Positions 36,522 to 47,990 of a DNA stretch of 64,000 nucleotides are shown one piece after another (position 1 is the stretch's first letter; every line of letters begins with the position of its first letter). This DNA comes from Raphanus sativus (Eukaryota; Streptophyta; Magnoliopsida; Brassicales; Brassicaceae): assembly GCF_000801105.2 (NCBI RefSeq), contig NC_079517.1, positions 20,593,579-20,657,578 on the forward strand, written 5' to 3'. The translations under genes were made by a program, and so were the position numbers. The notes beneath the pieces were generated by a model. The model searched no databases, had not been told where the DNA came from, and saw nothing but the letters and a program-made list of their open reading frames with translations.

Positions 36522-36959
36522 TTAAATGTCACATTTTTTTGTAAGAGTGATCATATAGAAAAATGTAGCAAATCACTTGACAAATAATGTCTAAGAGATA
36601 TCTAAAAAGACCACCTTGTGATCTAGGTATAAACTGAGATAACCGGTTAAGAGTCAAATAATTGTAGTTTTATATTCTTCAATTTTAAAAATCAATAGAA
36701 AAAGTTAATGATTAATTTTAAGTTTTATATTATGTTAAATTATTCGACACTAACATTTCAGAAAAAATGTCTAGACCATTGCCACCAGAATTTGATTTAA
36801 TATACTAAACCGGCAGGTTCAATTCAAATGATAAAGTTTATAAGATATAAAACTCTTGATATTTATGTATAAAATATTAACGTGAACGTAATGTTTTTGG
36901 TAAGTAAACTCTCCAGCATAATCTCAATCAAGTTAGATAATATTTATTATTTAAATAAA
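36522..36959. other. AT-rich spacer between Helitrons
   Basis: No gene or terminus recognised. It may be the interior of the Helitron whose 5' end is at 40249. Confidence 0.4.
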
Positions 36960-39900
36960 CTAAGGTTAAACCCGCCCTACGGGCGGGTAGTAAATTCAAA
37001 AACACCTAAAAAGTTTTCAAATTTTAGTATATATATATTTGAATATAATGTTTTATATATAAGTGTTTTGTAATTTTTTGCATTAATATATAATGCTGCA
37101 AAAGACTATAATAATTAGATATTATGTTTTACGTTGTGGAAAGAGATACAAATGAATATTTGATTGTGATATGTCATTTACTCATTATTCACCTTTCAAA
37201 ACTTAAAAGTGATTTTGTTTTGTACTTTTAGTCTCTAAATGAAAAATGAACCAAATGATTATTGCAAATATAATTAAACTAAGCAGGGGTTTATAAATTT
37301 AATTTTTATTATAACTAAATTTGATTTCTAAATTATCAATATGTAATGAATTTACTGAATTTTTGTGTTTGTGAAAAATAATTGTAACCTGCTTTGTTTT
37401 ATATTTAAAATCACAGATTTGAAATGTGTTACTTTAACTATCATAATTACCATAGTCTAAGAATAAAAGGTTAAACTCAACTGAACAACAGTTCATTAGA
37501 ACTTAACAGAGAAAATAACATTATACTCATGTTTTACTAATAAATATTATTGGATAAATTTCCAAATGTGATAAATTTGTTCTTTATTAATAGAAATTTA
37601 TTTATTAGATTTTATTATTATTATTTTTTTAATTCTACTTTATTAATCAGTGTTGTATTTTTCTTTCAATTTTCATGTGAATATTTTTAAGATTGAGCAC
37701 GGTAACCACACAAAAAAGATAACCATGATATTTCTTTCTTATTTATTTCCATTGGTTTGGTTTTGATGAAACGTCAAAATAATATTGTAAATGAATTTTC
37801 TCTTTTTTTCGTTCTTATAAATATTTGCTAGTTTTTCCGTAGTTTTATATTTTGGATTAGATCATGTAAAATTTAAAATAAACTATTATTTGTTGATTAT
37901 TTTTCACCAAATTCAAGTTATTCAATGTATTTTTTACAAAAAAAAAATATTGTTTTATTTATTATATCTTGATATTTTTCTAACTGATTTTTGTGAGACA
38001 TTTGTTTTGATTATTTACTAAAGCTTCATATTGTTTCGCCTAATTACTCTTAGTGCAACTTAAAAATGTATATTCTTCCTACAATTACTATTTTTTGTGC
38101 ACAAAAACAAACCAGTCATTTACAAAAATTGAAGGAGAAAGTGAAGACACCCGAAGATGATTCACGCCTCTTTTAATCTGATTAAAGATAAGGACGGGAG
38201 AATGAAAATGTCATTCTTCACTCATGTCAGCTTAGCTTGCATGGCTTTTGAGTTTGTTATTTCTACTTTCTTCTCATATTCTAAGCCTCTATCTCCTTAT
38301 CAATCCAACTCCTTCACTTCTATCAAATCTGAATTATGATTGATGTTTAATGTAAAATTTGTATTTCTTATATTTTATATTTACTTATTATTTATTTTCT
38401 CTATATTGTATGTTAGTTTTCCATTTATGTTGTATATTTACTTATTATTTTTTCTTATATTTTATATTTACTTATTTTAATTGTTTGTTTTTTTATCAAA
38501 TGGTAATATTACATTAGATTTTTAATGTAATATTTATATTTCTTATATATATATTTACTTATTATTTATTTTACTATACATTTTCAGATATATTTTAATG
38601 TAGTTTTTCTATTTCTTATATTGTATATTTACTTATTATTTATTTCCTTCTAATATTATGATATATTTTTAACGAAATATTTCTATTTTAATATTACATA
38701 TTTACATATTATTTATTTACTATACATTTTTTCATATATGTTTAAATTAGTTTTCCATTTCTGATATTTTGTATTTACTTATTTTCTTTATATTGTATTT
38801 TACTTATTCTTTTTTTTGGCTTTTTATCAAAAGATGATATTACTTTATATGTTTAATGTAATATTTATATTTTTATATATAATTCCTTATTGTTTAGTTT
38901 TTCTTATATTCTATATTTACTTAGTGTAATATTTTGATATATGTTTAATATAATATTTTTATTTATTATTTATATATTACTTATTATTTATTTTACGATA
39001 CATTTTTTAGAGAGTTTTTTTTATTTATTTTTTTCATTTCTTAAGTGTATATTTACTTGTTTATTATTTTTTTTATTGTCTATTTAATTATTCTAATTTT
39101 TTTTATATCAAAGGATAATATTATGATAGATGTTTAATATAATATTTCCAATTCTTTTATTCTATGCTTTTCATATATTGCGTTTTACTTATAGAAATGT
39201 TTGGAAATAATATAAATGAAAACTAACTTTTTCAGATAGATGTTTGTTTTTCCATTTCTTATATTGTATCTTTACTTTTTTTCTTATATTGTCTATTTAC
39301 TTATTTTATTTTTCTTTTATATCAATTTGTAATATTATAATAATGTTTAATGTAATATTTTCATTTCTTATATTGTATATTTAATTGTTAATTATTTATT
39401 ATAAATTTTTGAAACAGATGTTTCATGTCGTTTTTATATTTCTTATATTGGATATTTATTTATTACTTATTTTCTTAAATTTAATATTTCATTATTCTAG
39501 TATTATGATAGATTTTAATGTAATTTTTATTTCTTATTTGTATATTTACTTATTATTTATTTTATTATACATATTTCAGATAGATGTTAATTAGTTTTTT
39601 TTTATTTCTAATTAATGTATATTACTTATTTTTCTCTATATTGTATATTCAATTATTCTAATTTTTTGCTTATATATTCAAATAATAAAATTACGTAAGA
39701 TGTTTAATATAATATTTTTATTCCTTATATTTATATTTACCTATTTTTTATATTGTATATTTACTTGCTATAATATTATGTAATTGTTTAATATTATATT
39801 TGTATTTCTTATATTGTATATTTACTTAATATTTATTTTAAATTATATTTTTCAGATAGATGTTTAATTTAGTTTTTTAATTTCTTAATCGTATATTTAC

Positions 39901-40146
39901 TTATCTTTTATTTTTTCTTATATTGTATATTTACTTATTAGTTTTTGTTTTTATATCAAAAGATAATAATAAGATAGATGTTTAATGTAATATTTCTATT
40001 TCTTATATTATATATTGACTTATTATTTAGTTTTCCTTTATATTTACTTTTTAGTGCTAATGCCACATGTCATCTTATGGGAGAATTTTTTAACGCTGAT
40101 GTGGACGCTCGCTGGAACCTCAAAAGCAAACTTTTAATAGTATAGA
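36960..40146 (-). mobile_element. Helitron, 3.2 kb, with a large AT minisatellite
   Basis: 5' end on the minus strand at 40146: A then TCTATACTATTAAAAGTTTG, followed by gcgtccacatcagcg. 3' end at 36960 with hairpin acccgcccgtagggcgggt and terminal CTTAG followed by T. The hairpin is shared with the plus-strand Helitron ending at 7151. A short open stretch at 38157-38339 has no recognisable domain. Confidence 0.6.
38340..40040. repeat. AT-rich minisatellite, about 1.7 kb
   Basis: Many imperfect units built from tttaatgtaatatttctatt, tcttatattgtatatttact and tattatttattttctta, with agatagatgttt marking unit starts. Spacing varies between about 75 and 170 bp. It fills the 5' half of the Helitron. 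Confidence 0.8.
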
Positions 40147-40249
40147 TTAATCTTTAATTATTTGTTTTAATTGCAGTGGCATAGAATGATAATTATTATG
40201 AAAAATTTAGGGTTAGGTAATATATGTACTTCAGTTTTAATAGTTTAGA
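40147..40249 (-). mobile_element. Second Helitron 5' terminus (outer element)
   Basis: Minus strand from 40249 reads A then TCTAAACTATTAAAACTGAA, nearly the same as the start at 13795. The 40146 element therefore appears to have inserted about 100 bp inside an older Helitron. Confidence 0.5.
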
Positions 40250-40342
40250 TGATAAATAATTAGACTAGATGTGGTCAAACTTAAAATTTTGTGATTATTT
40301 TTTGCAAAGTGTTTTTCTAGATTTTTTAAAATAAGTATTTAT

Positions 40343-42010
40343 GTGTGTGATAAGAAACATTGGTTTATTAGAATTTTAGATTCGGAGAAACATTGGTTTA
40401 TTAGATGTCGTCTAGATCGTGCTTTAACAAAAGAAGACTGGCACACACTCTTTCTATGTTCTTATACAGAATACCTAGGGATAGTAGGATCTAACCATCG
40501 TCCAGTAGTGATGTACCTAGAAGACAAAGTTCCTAAGAGAAGAAGGCAATTTCGGTTTGACAAAATATGAATTGGGCAGGAAGGTCTTATGGAATCAATT
40601 GTTATAGGCCGTTCAGAATATAATGAAAGTTGCATAGAGGATATTGTTACAAAATTTAGTATATTGTTACAAAAATAAGCAATTTTCGTCATGAAATTGT
40701 TAAATGGCGGAAAAACAATCCACCATACAGAAAGGAAAAAATTAATGATCTTCCAAAAACTCTCGAAGAAGTACACACATACAACAATAGGTCTCAGGAG
40801 GAAATTCTTTAGGTATCGAGAACATTACAGGATGCATACAAGGATGAAGAAGACTACTGACATCAGGAAAATCGGAATATGTGGTATACGTCTGGGGATC
40901 GCAATACAAAATTTATAACGCCTTAACAACTCAACGACGTGTTCGTAATAGGATTGTAGGGATACATGATGAGGATGGAAATGGGATTACGGAGGATAAA
41001 GGTATCGAGAAAGTGGCAGTAGACTATTTCGAGGACTTATTTAGTATCACTTCCCCATCAGAGTTTGATAGTTTCCTGAAAGAGATAACAATGTGTATCA
41101 CCTTTCAGATGAACCAAATGCTGTTAAGGATAACGACTGAGGACGAGGTACGGCAAGTTTTGTTTTTGATGCATCCTGAGAATGTTCCAGAACCAGATGG
41201 AATGACAGTTCTTTTCTTCCAATATTCCTGGCATATAATTAAGAATGCCTTGGTTGAGATGGTGAAGAATTTCCTGGTTTCAGGAGAAATGGACTCAAGG
41301 TTAAAGATCACCAATATTTGTATGATTCCAAAGACGGAAAGGCCTACAAGGATGACAGAACTAAGACCAATAAGCCTAAATAATGTAGGGTATAAGATCA
41401 TCTCGAAAGTCTTATGTCAGAGATTGAAACTCTGTCTCCCCACACTTATATCGGAGATTCAATCGGCATTTGTGGCAGGAAGGTAGATATCGGATAATAT
41501 TCTCATAGTTCAGGAGATGTTCCATGGCCTACGAACCAATAAAGCATGCCAAGAAAAGTATATGGCAATCAAAACAGACATGAGTAAAGCTTATGATCGG
41601 GTGGAATGAGACATTATTCAGGCTCTCCTAAACAAAATGGGTTTTGATTTTTATTGGATCAAGCTAATGATGAAATGTATATCATCGGTTCAATATCGGG
41701 TTTTACTAAATGGTCAACCATGCGGTCTCATAATTCCACATAGGCGTTTACGTCAAGCGGATCCAATATCGCCATATTTATTCATTATGTGCACCTAGCA
41801 AACATCAAAAAGGCTGATAGAGGGAAACAATTAACCGGAATGAAGGTAGCTAAAGCTTGTCCATCGATATCTCATCTTCTCTTTGCAGATGACAGACTCT
41901 TCTCTTGTAAGGCATAAAAAGAAGAGTGTCAAACTATTCTCAGGATATTAAAGGAGTATGAGGTTGTATCAGGCAAAGTAATAAATTGTTTTTCGAATGT
42001 AATAAGAATT
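40343..42010 (+). pseudogene. LINE endonuclease end plus reverse-transcriptase remnant
   Basis: Starts in the C-terminal part of a LINE endonuclease (RCRLDRALTKEDWHTLF, then GSNHRPVVMYL) and runs into reverse transcriptase. A 201-codon open part at 40881-41486 includes LRPISLNNVGYKIISKVL and ends at SAFVAGR. Further motifs follow with stops between: [12 protein letters not shown] (about 41570), LRQADPISPYLFI (about 41752) and FADDRLF-like sequence (about 41885), a variant of the catalytic box. Several stops and frameshifts make it inactive. The element breaks off near 42010, before zf-RVT and RNase H. At its left a 20-bp stretch with gaaacattggtttattaga is directly duplicated. Confidence 0.8.
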
Positions 42011-42150
42011 TAAACATTATTTTACCTTTGAATTACTTGTAAACTAATGTTTAATGTTTATAACCAAATATTCCTTTTTCTAATGTATCTAAATCTCACC
42101 ATATGGTCCATATCTGATTAAAATATGTAAATTCTTATTACATTCGGAAA
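41990..42150. repeat. Inverted repeat at the LINE breakpoint
   Basis: cgaatgtaataagaatttaa near 41995 recurs inverted (taaattcttattacattcg) near 42127-42145, with about 29 bp of arm including flanking bases and two mismatches. It could be a tiny MITE or a rearranged LINE end. Confidence 0.65.
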
Positions 42151-42723
42151 ATAATTTCATGTTAAAAGAAATATTACTCAACATTAATTTATCAAAGGTT
42201 AGTAGCAGGCACAAATCACTATTTTTTAAAGCACATAAACTATTTGACTATTGTATTTCTAAAAATTTAAAAGAGATTTCTCATGATTTATCAAGATCAC
42301 GAAGCAAGAGAGAGAAAATGTAACATTTTTTTACGATCTTCCTTTAGCCACGAGAAGATGTTACATGTTTACAGTAAGCATTGCATATTATTGAATAACA
42401 TCAAGTGATGTATCAAACGTCTTATAGGATGGTCTGGTGGACAACAAATGTGACATCATAATTTTGCGTTGGTATTGTTCTCTCTCTCGATTGGTATTTC
42501 GACCTTACTTTTGGAATTGTGGCACCCAAGGTTTGTGTACTTGTCTATTGGGTAGACAAATGAAACATAAAAGGAGATCATCACTACCATCCAATCTTTT
42601 TGTTTACTAAATCCTTTCGTTATTACCTTAGTCAATGGAAGCATGGTAAAAATTCTATTACGATGGAAAAGCCAATATTGTTGCACTTGGTTGACAAAAA
42701 ATACCTTATCTATATTAGAGATA
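42151..42723. other. Spacer, nothing recognised
   Basis: Moderately AT-rich. A minus-strand open stretch at 42456-42686 has no recognisable domain. Its right part may be an upstream piece of the copia LTR. Confidence 0.45.
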
Positions 42724-42957
42724 TAATTCCTAAATAACTTAGGATAAGTTTTATATAGTTTTGGATAAAATTAATCATTCAGTTTACCTATTTCCTTTGT
42801 GCTTTGGTTTTAACGATCCTTCTTGTATAAATAAAGATCATTGATCATCAATAGTAACAAGTTAACTTTGATCCCAAACTAAGACTTGTCATGGTATAAG
42901 AGTAATTCCTAAATAACTTACCATAAGTTTTATACAGTTTTGGATAAAATTAATCAT
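42724..42957 (+). mobile_element. Copia LTR segment, tandemly duplicated; MULE target
   Basis: The 179-bp unit starting taattcctaaataactta at 42724 contains the LTR end (...aagacttgtca, 42891) and the primer-binding-site-like tggtataagag (42892-42902), then starts again at 42903. The second copy is interrupted at 42957 by the MULE and resumes at 55730. This gives LTR end, PBS, partial LTR, PBS, gag in that order. Confidence 0.7.
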
Positions 42958-44087
42958 GAGTTGATTACCTAATAGGACACATTTTGTCTTTCTTTTACAT
43001 AAAAGAACACATATCACATGTGACACATTTTCTCGTGGGTCCAAGTGGTTGGTTTGACAAATATCCTTGAGAGAAACGGGAATGGTTTGTACATGGATGA
43101 GACAAAAATGATGGGTGATGTGAAAATGACTTGTAATATCTGATTTTTTTTCTTATTCTTTTGTGATCTCTTTGAACAAAAATTGGCTATATTTTTATTC
43201 TAAATTAATTCCATTCTATCAATTGCTTGATTTCAATTGTCCACATCCACATTTTAATGTGTCCATGGAAAGTGTTTTCAAAACAAAAATCATTTCACAC
43301 CCATTACAAAAATAAAATATGAATGAAATGAAACATACATTTATTCCATCAGTGCCAAACCATCATAAGTTCATAACAAAAAATGTTTTAATTTGATTAG
43401 TTTCAGCCAAACCAACAATTAACAAGACAACAATTCATTGCAAGTCTGCGACATCAAACTTTGCCTTATAACTAAAAATAAGAAAACAAATCCGAACAAT
43501 CATCATATCATGTCAATCCTGAGATAAAACCTTCTCCAGTACACAAATTCCCTGTCCACAACTCCTCCTTTCATACCTTATCCTTCCACAACGGACTAAA
43601 ATCTCGTATGGACCAAATGATCAAAAAGCATTCTACAGCATCCAAAAATAATCTGTATGGACCAAGGAGAAGAAAATTACCATTTTGCCATTAATGACTT
43701 TCAATATGGACCATTAGATGAGCTCATCTCCCTTATATTGTGAGCCGTCGGATCTTTAAAAGAAAAAAATGAAATAATTACAAACAATGCCATTAATGAA
43801 ACTCACCCCTCAACCATTAGATATTTCCCTTATGTTATAATCTCAACCGTCAGATCTCTCAAACTCTCCTTCTCTCTCTCGCTTGGGTCCCACAGTAAAT
43901 TTAATCCATCTTCTTCTTCTTCATTTCACTTTCCAACTACCACGAAAATTCATTTCATTCACCAACCAAAGCTCTCTTCTCCAACTCTTCATCCACAAAC
44001 CTTTACTTCTGTTTATTAGGGTCTTCCTACAGCTTACAACGCCTTGAAACAGCACATGTGAGTCGTTTTTGGTTCTGAAATTGCTAG

Positions 44088-44641
44088 GTAAGTGTGTGTA
44101 TACTCTCTCCCTCTCTTTCTCTTTCACTCTTCTTTGTCTCTTTTTTTTATTGTTTTCTATTTTGGTTTACTCACATAATATATATGTTAACGTTATGAGT
44201 CAGATTCTAAGGTTTAATATAATGTTGTTATAGTATAAAGCATAATATTGTAGAATAAATCATTTTTATCTATGGTACAACTGGTGCAACTTTTAAGTTA
44301 AAATTAGTTAAGAACCAGTTACACTGGTACAACTTACAAAAATAAAAGTAGTAAAACCGGTAGAACTAGTATTACTAATATTGTTCATACGAAACGTACA
44401 ACTAGTAAACCTGGTACAAGTCTAAGTAACATTGAATGAGTATGGGTAGAACTTGTATAACTTACAGTAATCATGTGCCAAGTAAACGTAGTATAACTGG
44501 TATTACTAGTATAACTTATTACTACTGTTACATGTAAACCAGTCTAACTGGTAATACTAGTATAACAGCATTTTAGCGACCTAGAACTCGTATAACTTGT
44601 ATACCTATTAAGTGGTAATGTTAGTTTTTTCTCCTTTTCAG
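44088..44641 (+). other. 5'UTR intron of the MULE transposase gene
   Basis: Donor ctag/gtaagt at 44088 and acceptor ccttttcag at 44641, five bases before the ATG at 44647. The intron is rich in irregular ggtacaact, aactagta and aactggta words. Confidence 0.6.
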
Positions 44642-44646
44642 GAACT

Positions 44647-47003
44647 ATGAATAGTGGTGGAGTTGTGGTGATACATTTTGATCATGGTGGAGACCGGCAT
44701 ATTTCTACATTAGTGATGAAAGGAAGATATGAGGAGATTACTTATTCTCACTTGGTTGATAGAATATGCAAGAAAATGAATATTGATGTAGCTGCGACAA
44801 AGCTTCAACTGAGTTACTTTCCTCTGGTCGTGGATAATAATAAGAGGCCTTCCTATATTCTGGATGATGAAGATGTTTTAGGATATTTAATGGAGGTAGA
44901 TAAGAAAAACCGGGTAGTGTCTTGCACGTGGAGCCTTCCGAAATTGTCTCAGAAAATCAGAGTAACGAGCAGTTCTCTATGAATGAGGAAATTCAGAGTG
45001 GTGGCAGAGCTAATGATGGTATGGTTGGAGTTGAGGAGTTGGCAATTGTTCCTCAAAAACAATCAGATGGGTATGAGCATGAGAAAAGCAATGAAGAGGT
45101 TGATGAAATGGATGACAGGGAGGAGATGGCGGCTGTTACACCAGCTGAAGAAACAATTGTCAATATTGAGTGGGATGATGGTATTGATATGAGTTTGCAT
45201 CAAGAATTTGCGACTAAGGATGAAGTGAGGGATTTAGTGGACAAAGGAGTGCATTCAAATTGTTTTGAGGTTGATATATTGAAGTCGAATCCTAATATGT
45301 ACGTATTGAAATGTCGTGGGGTTGGATGCAGATGGTATTTACGAGCTGCAAAGCTGAAAAACTCTGCTTTTTTCACTATCAGAACGTATAGAAAGATGCA
45401 TACATGTTCTCGGGGAGAGGGAAGCATAACCAAGAGGGGGAAAAGAGGCACACCAAGGTTGGTCGCATCAGTGGTTCATGCAGATTATCCAGGCCAATTC
45501 AAGACTCCGGATCCAAAGACTCTCATAAGTTTGGTAAAGAACAAACTAGGTGTCATGGTTTCATATTCTACGGCTTTGAGAGGGAAACACAAAGCTGTCA
45601 GTGATCTGCGTGGTAACCCTGAGGAGAGTTTTGCTAGACTCCCATCTTACTTGTACATGTTAGAAAAGATGAATCCTGATACCATCACACGGTTAGTAGT
45701 GGATGAGACGAACGAGTTCAAGTATATGTTCTTTGCGCTCGGAGCTTGCATTGAAGGGTTTAAGGCGATGAGGAAAGTGATAATAATCGATGGAACTCAC
45801 CTGAAGGGTGTGTACAAAGGAGTGCTTCTCATTGCAACTGCTCAGGATCTAGACCATCATCATTATCCCCTCGCTTTTGCGGTAGTAGATGGTGAGAAAA
45901 ATGCGAGCTGGGAGTGGTTTTTGACTACACTGAAAACTTTGATACCAGATGATCCATAGCTTGTATTTTGTACTGATAGAAACCAAAGTATCATCAAGAA
46001 AGTACACGAGGTGTACCCATTGGCGATCCATGGATATTGCAATTATCACTTGTCTAATAATGTCAGCGGAGCATGCAGCAATGTTAACAAGAAAGGGGTT
46101 GCCAAAAAGTTTAGGAAAATTGCTGGTATATACTCAGAGATAGAGTTCAGAAATAGCTACAATGATTTCAGGAGAACGTATCCCCAAGCCGCTGACTATC
46201 TAGATGACAGTGTTCATGAGACAAAATGGGCAAGATGTAAATTTCCGGGAGAAAGGTACAACATAGATACAACCAACACAGTTGAATCTATCAATGGTGT
46301 TTTAAAGGAATCAAGGAAATATGCGTTGTTGCCAATGATTGATGTGGTGGTGGGGAAGATTGTAGAATGGTTTAACAAATATCGAGATTTATCTTTACGT
46401 GTACCAGAGAGGCATATACTAGTTCCGCACGTGCATGGGATATTGCATCAAAATTATCCGAAGGCAAAAAAGCTAGAGGTGAGGGAGTTAAACAAATTTG
46501 AACGTCACTACAACAATGTAATTGGGAAGGACGGTTAAGGTTATTTTGTTGATTTGAGCAACAGAAGTTGCTACTGTAGGTGTTTTGATATTGACCGGTA
46601 TCCTTGTGTGCATGCACTTGCTGCTATTATAGCACGTGGAGAAACGGCTGAACATTATTGTTCTAGGTATTACTGGATGGAGCAGTGGACTTTGGTATAT
46701 TACAGGACAGTATATCCACTGCCTCATCATTCATCATGGGAAAGTTACGGAATTCCTGAAGAAATCCGATCTCGGGTTGTCTTCCCTCTGTATGTGGAGA
46801 AAAAGAAAGAAAGACTACAAGTTACTAGATTCCCATCTGCAGGAGAATATCGGAGGAAGAAAAAGAAGAAGTACCCACCGTTGGTTGGTGAAAATGATGG
46901 AAGTGACAGTGATGGAAGTGGCAGCGAGGAAAGTAGCAGCGAGGGAGGTGGAAACGAGGGAGGTGGCAACGAGGGAAGTGGCAACGAGGAAAATGTTGAA
47001 TGA
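44647..47003 (+). pseudogene. MURA-type MULE transposase (DDE, SWIM finger)
   Basis: About 785 codons with three lesions: a frameshift near 44920, an in-frame TAG at 45957-45959 and a TAA at 46536-46538. The N-terminal part (MNSGGVVVIHFDHGGDRH) is the PB1-like region, then an acidic linker. A DNA-binding segment follows (RGVGCRWYLRAAKLK, FTIRTYRKMHTCSR). The DDE core begins with IIIDGTHLKGVYKGVLLIA (first Asp) and, after the TAG, FCTDRNQSIIKKV (second Asp); HGYCNYHLSNNV and NTVESINGVLKE follow. The SWIM zinc finger CYCRCFDIDRYPCVHA sits after the TAA. The C-terminus is Ser/Gly/Glu-rich with GNEGGG repeats. The domain content is complete, so the gene was lost recently by few mutations. The TAG replaces a position usually Gln in DPQLVF-like motifs of the family. 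Confidence 0.88.
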
Positions 47004-47099
47004 GTCTTACTTCTTTGTTATGGAACTTGCTTATGTGTTGTAGAACTTATTTATTATGTGTTGTGAAACTTATTTATGTAATGTGTTGTTTCTATCAGG

Positions 47100-47800
47100 T
47101 AGTACATGTACAACTGATAAAACTTAATATAATATAATAATCATGTTTCTGTGTTGTCATACTGGTACAACTAGTAAAACCACTACATGTTGTACTGGTA
47201 TTATTAGTACAACTATGTCTAATTTATTAGAGTTGTGAGACTAGTATAACTAGTATAACTATGCAGGTTCTGAAATTTAAATATATTTTTGGGTATTCCA
47301 TATTAATAAAACAATCAAATGGTCAAATTGGTAAGTGTTTGGATAGTTTGATTGTGTTTTATATTGTTTTTTTTTTAACACCATCACATAAGTTTCCATG
47401 ATCTACCTTATACTTTTAAGGTTTGTTAACTTGTTTATCCACATATTTTTGCAAAACATACATGACAAGTATTTTAACAATTGTGATGATTTCATTGTAT
47501 CCGGGCAAAGACATATAAACATAAAGAAGTGGTACAACTAAGGTAATTGTATTTTTTATATGGTACAACTAATATTTTCTGATTTCACTGCCAAAATACA
47601 ACTATGTACAAACTTGTACAACTAATAAACTAGTACAACTATGTACAAACTTGTACAACTAATAAACTTGTACAACTAATAAACTAATACACGTTTTAAA
47701 TTTGCAATCACGTTGTAAAATTGCAATGTTATTACGTAGTTGTACTAGTTGTACCACTTTTAAACAAAATCACTTAGTTATACCTGTTTTATTAGTTATT
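47100..47800. repeat. Interspersed acaactagta/tacaacta repeats between MULE genes
   Basis: Many irregular copies of tggtacaactagtaaaac, aacttgtacaactaataaac and related words. The same words occur in the transposase 5'UTR intron (44270-44600) and in intron 1 of the DUF1985 gene (50140-50420). No gene here; the region should hold both convergent 3'UTRs. Confidence 0.7.
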
Positions 47801-47990
47801 CCATAATACATGTTTTAACATAACACAAAGGAAACAAAAACAGAAACATAAGTCATATCTTTTAACACAACAAAAGCATAAGTCATATGTTTTAACACAA
47901 CAGAAACATAAGTCATAAGTCGGACATAATTTTTAGTTGGAACATAATATCAAAAGAAACATGTCAGACATAAGCTATTCCAAATAGCTA

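Noticed and set aside
38157..38339. 60-codon open frame as a captured gene
   Set aside because: No splice sites, no domain and it runs straight into the minisatellite; kept only as a note in the Helitron entry.
42456..42686. Minus-strand 76-codon frame
   Set aside because: No homology pattern recognised and composition like its flanks.
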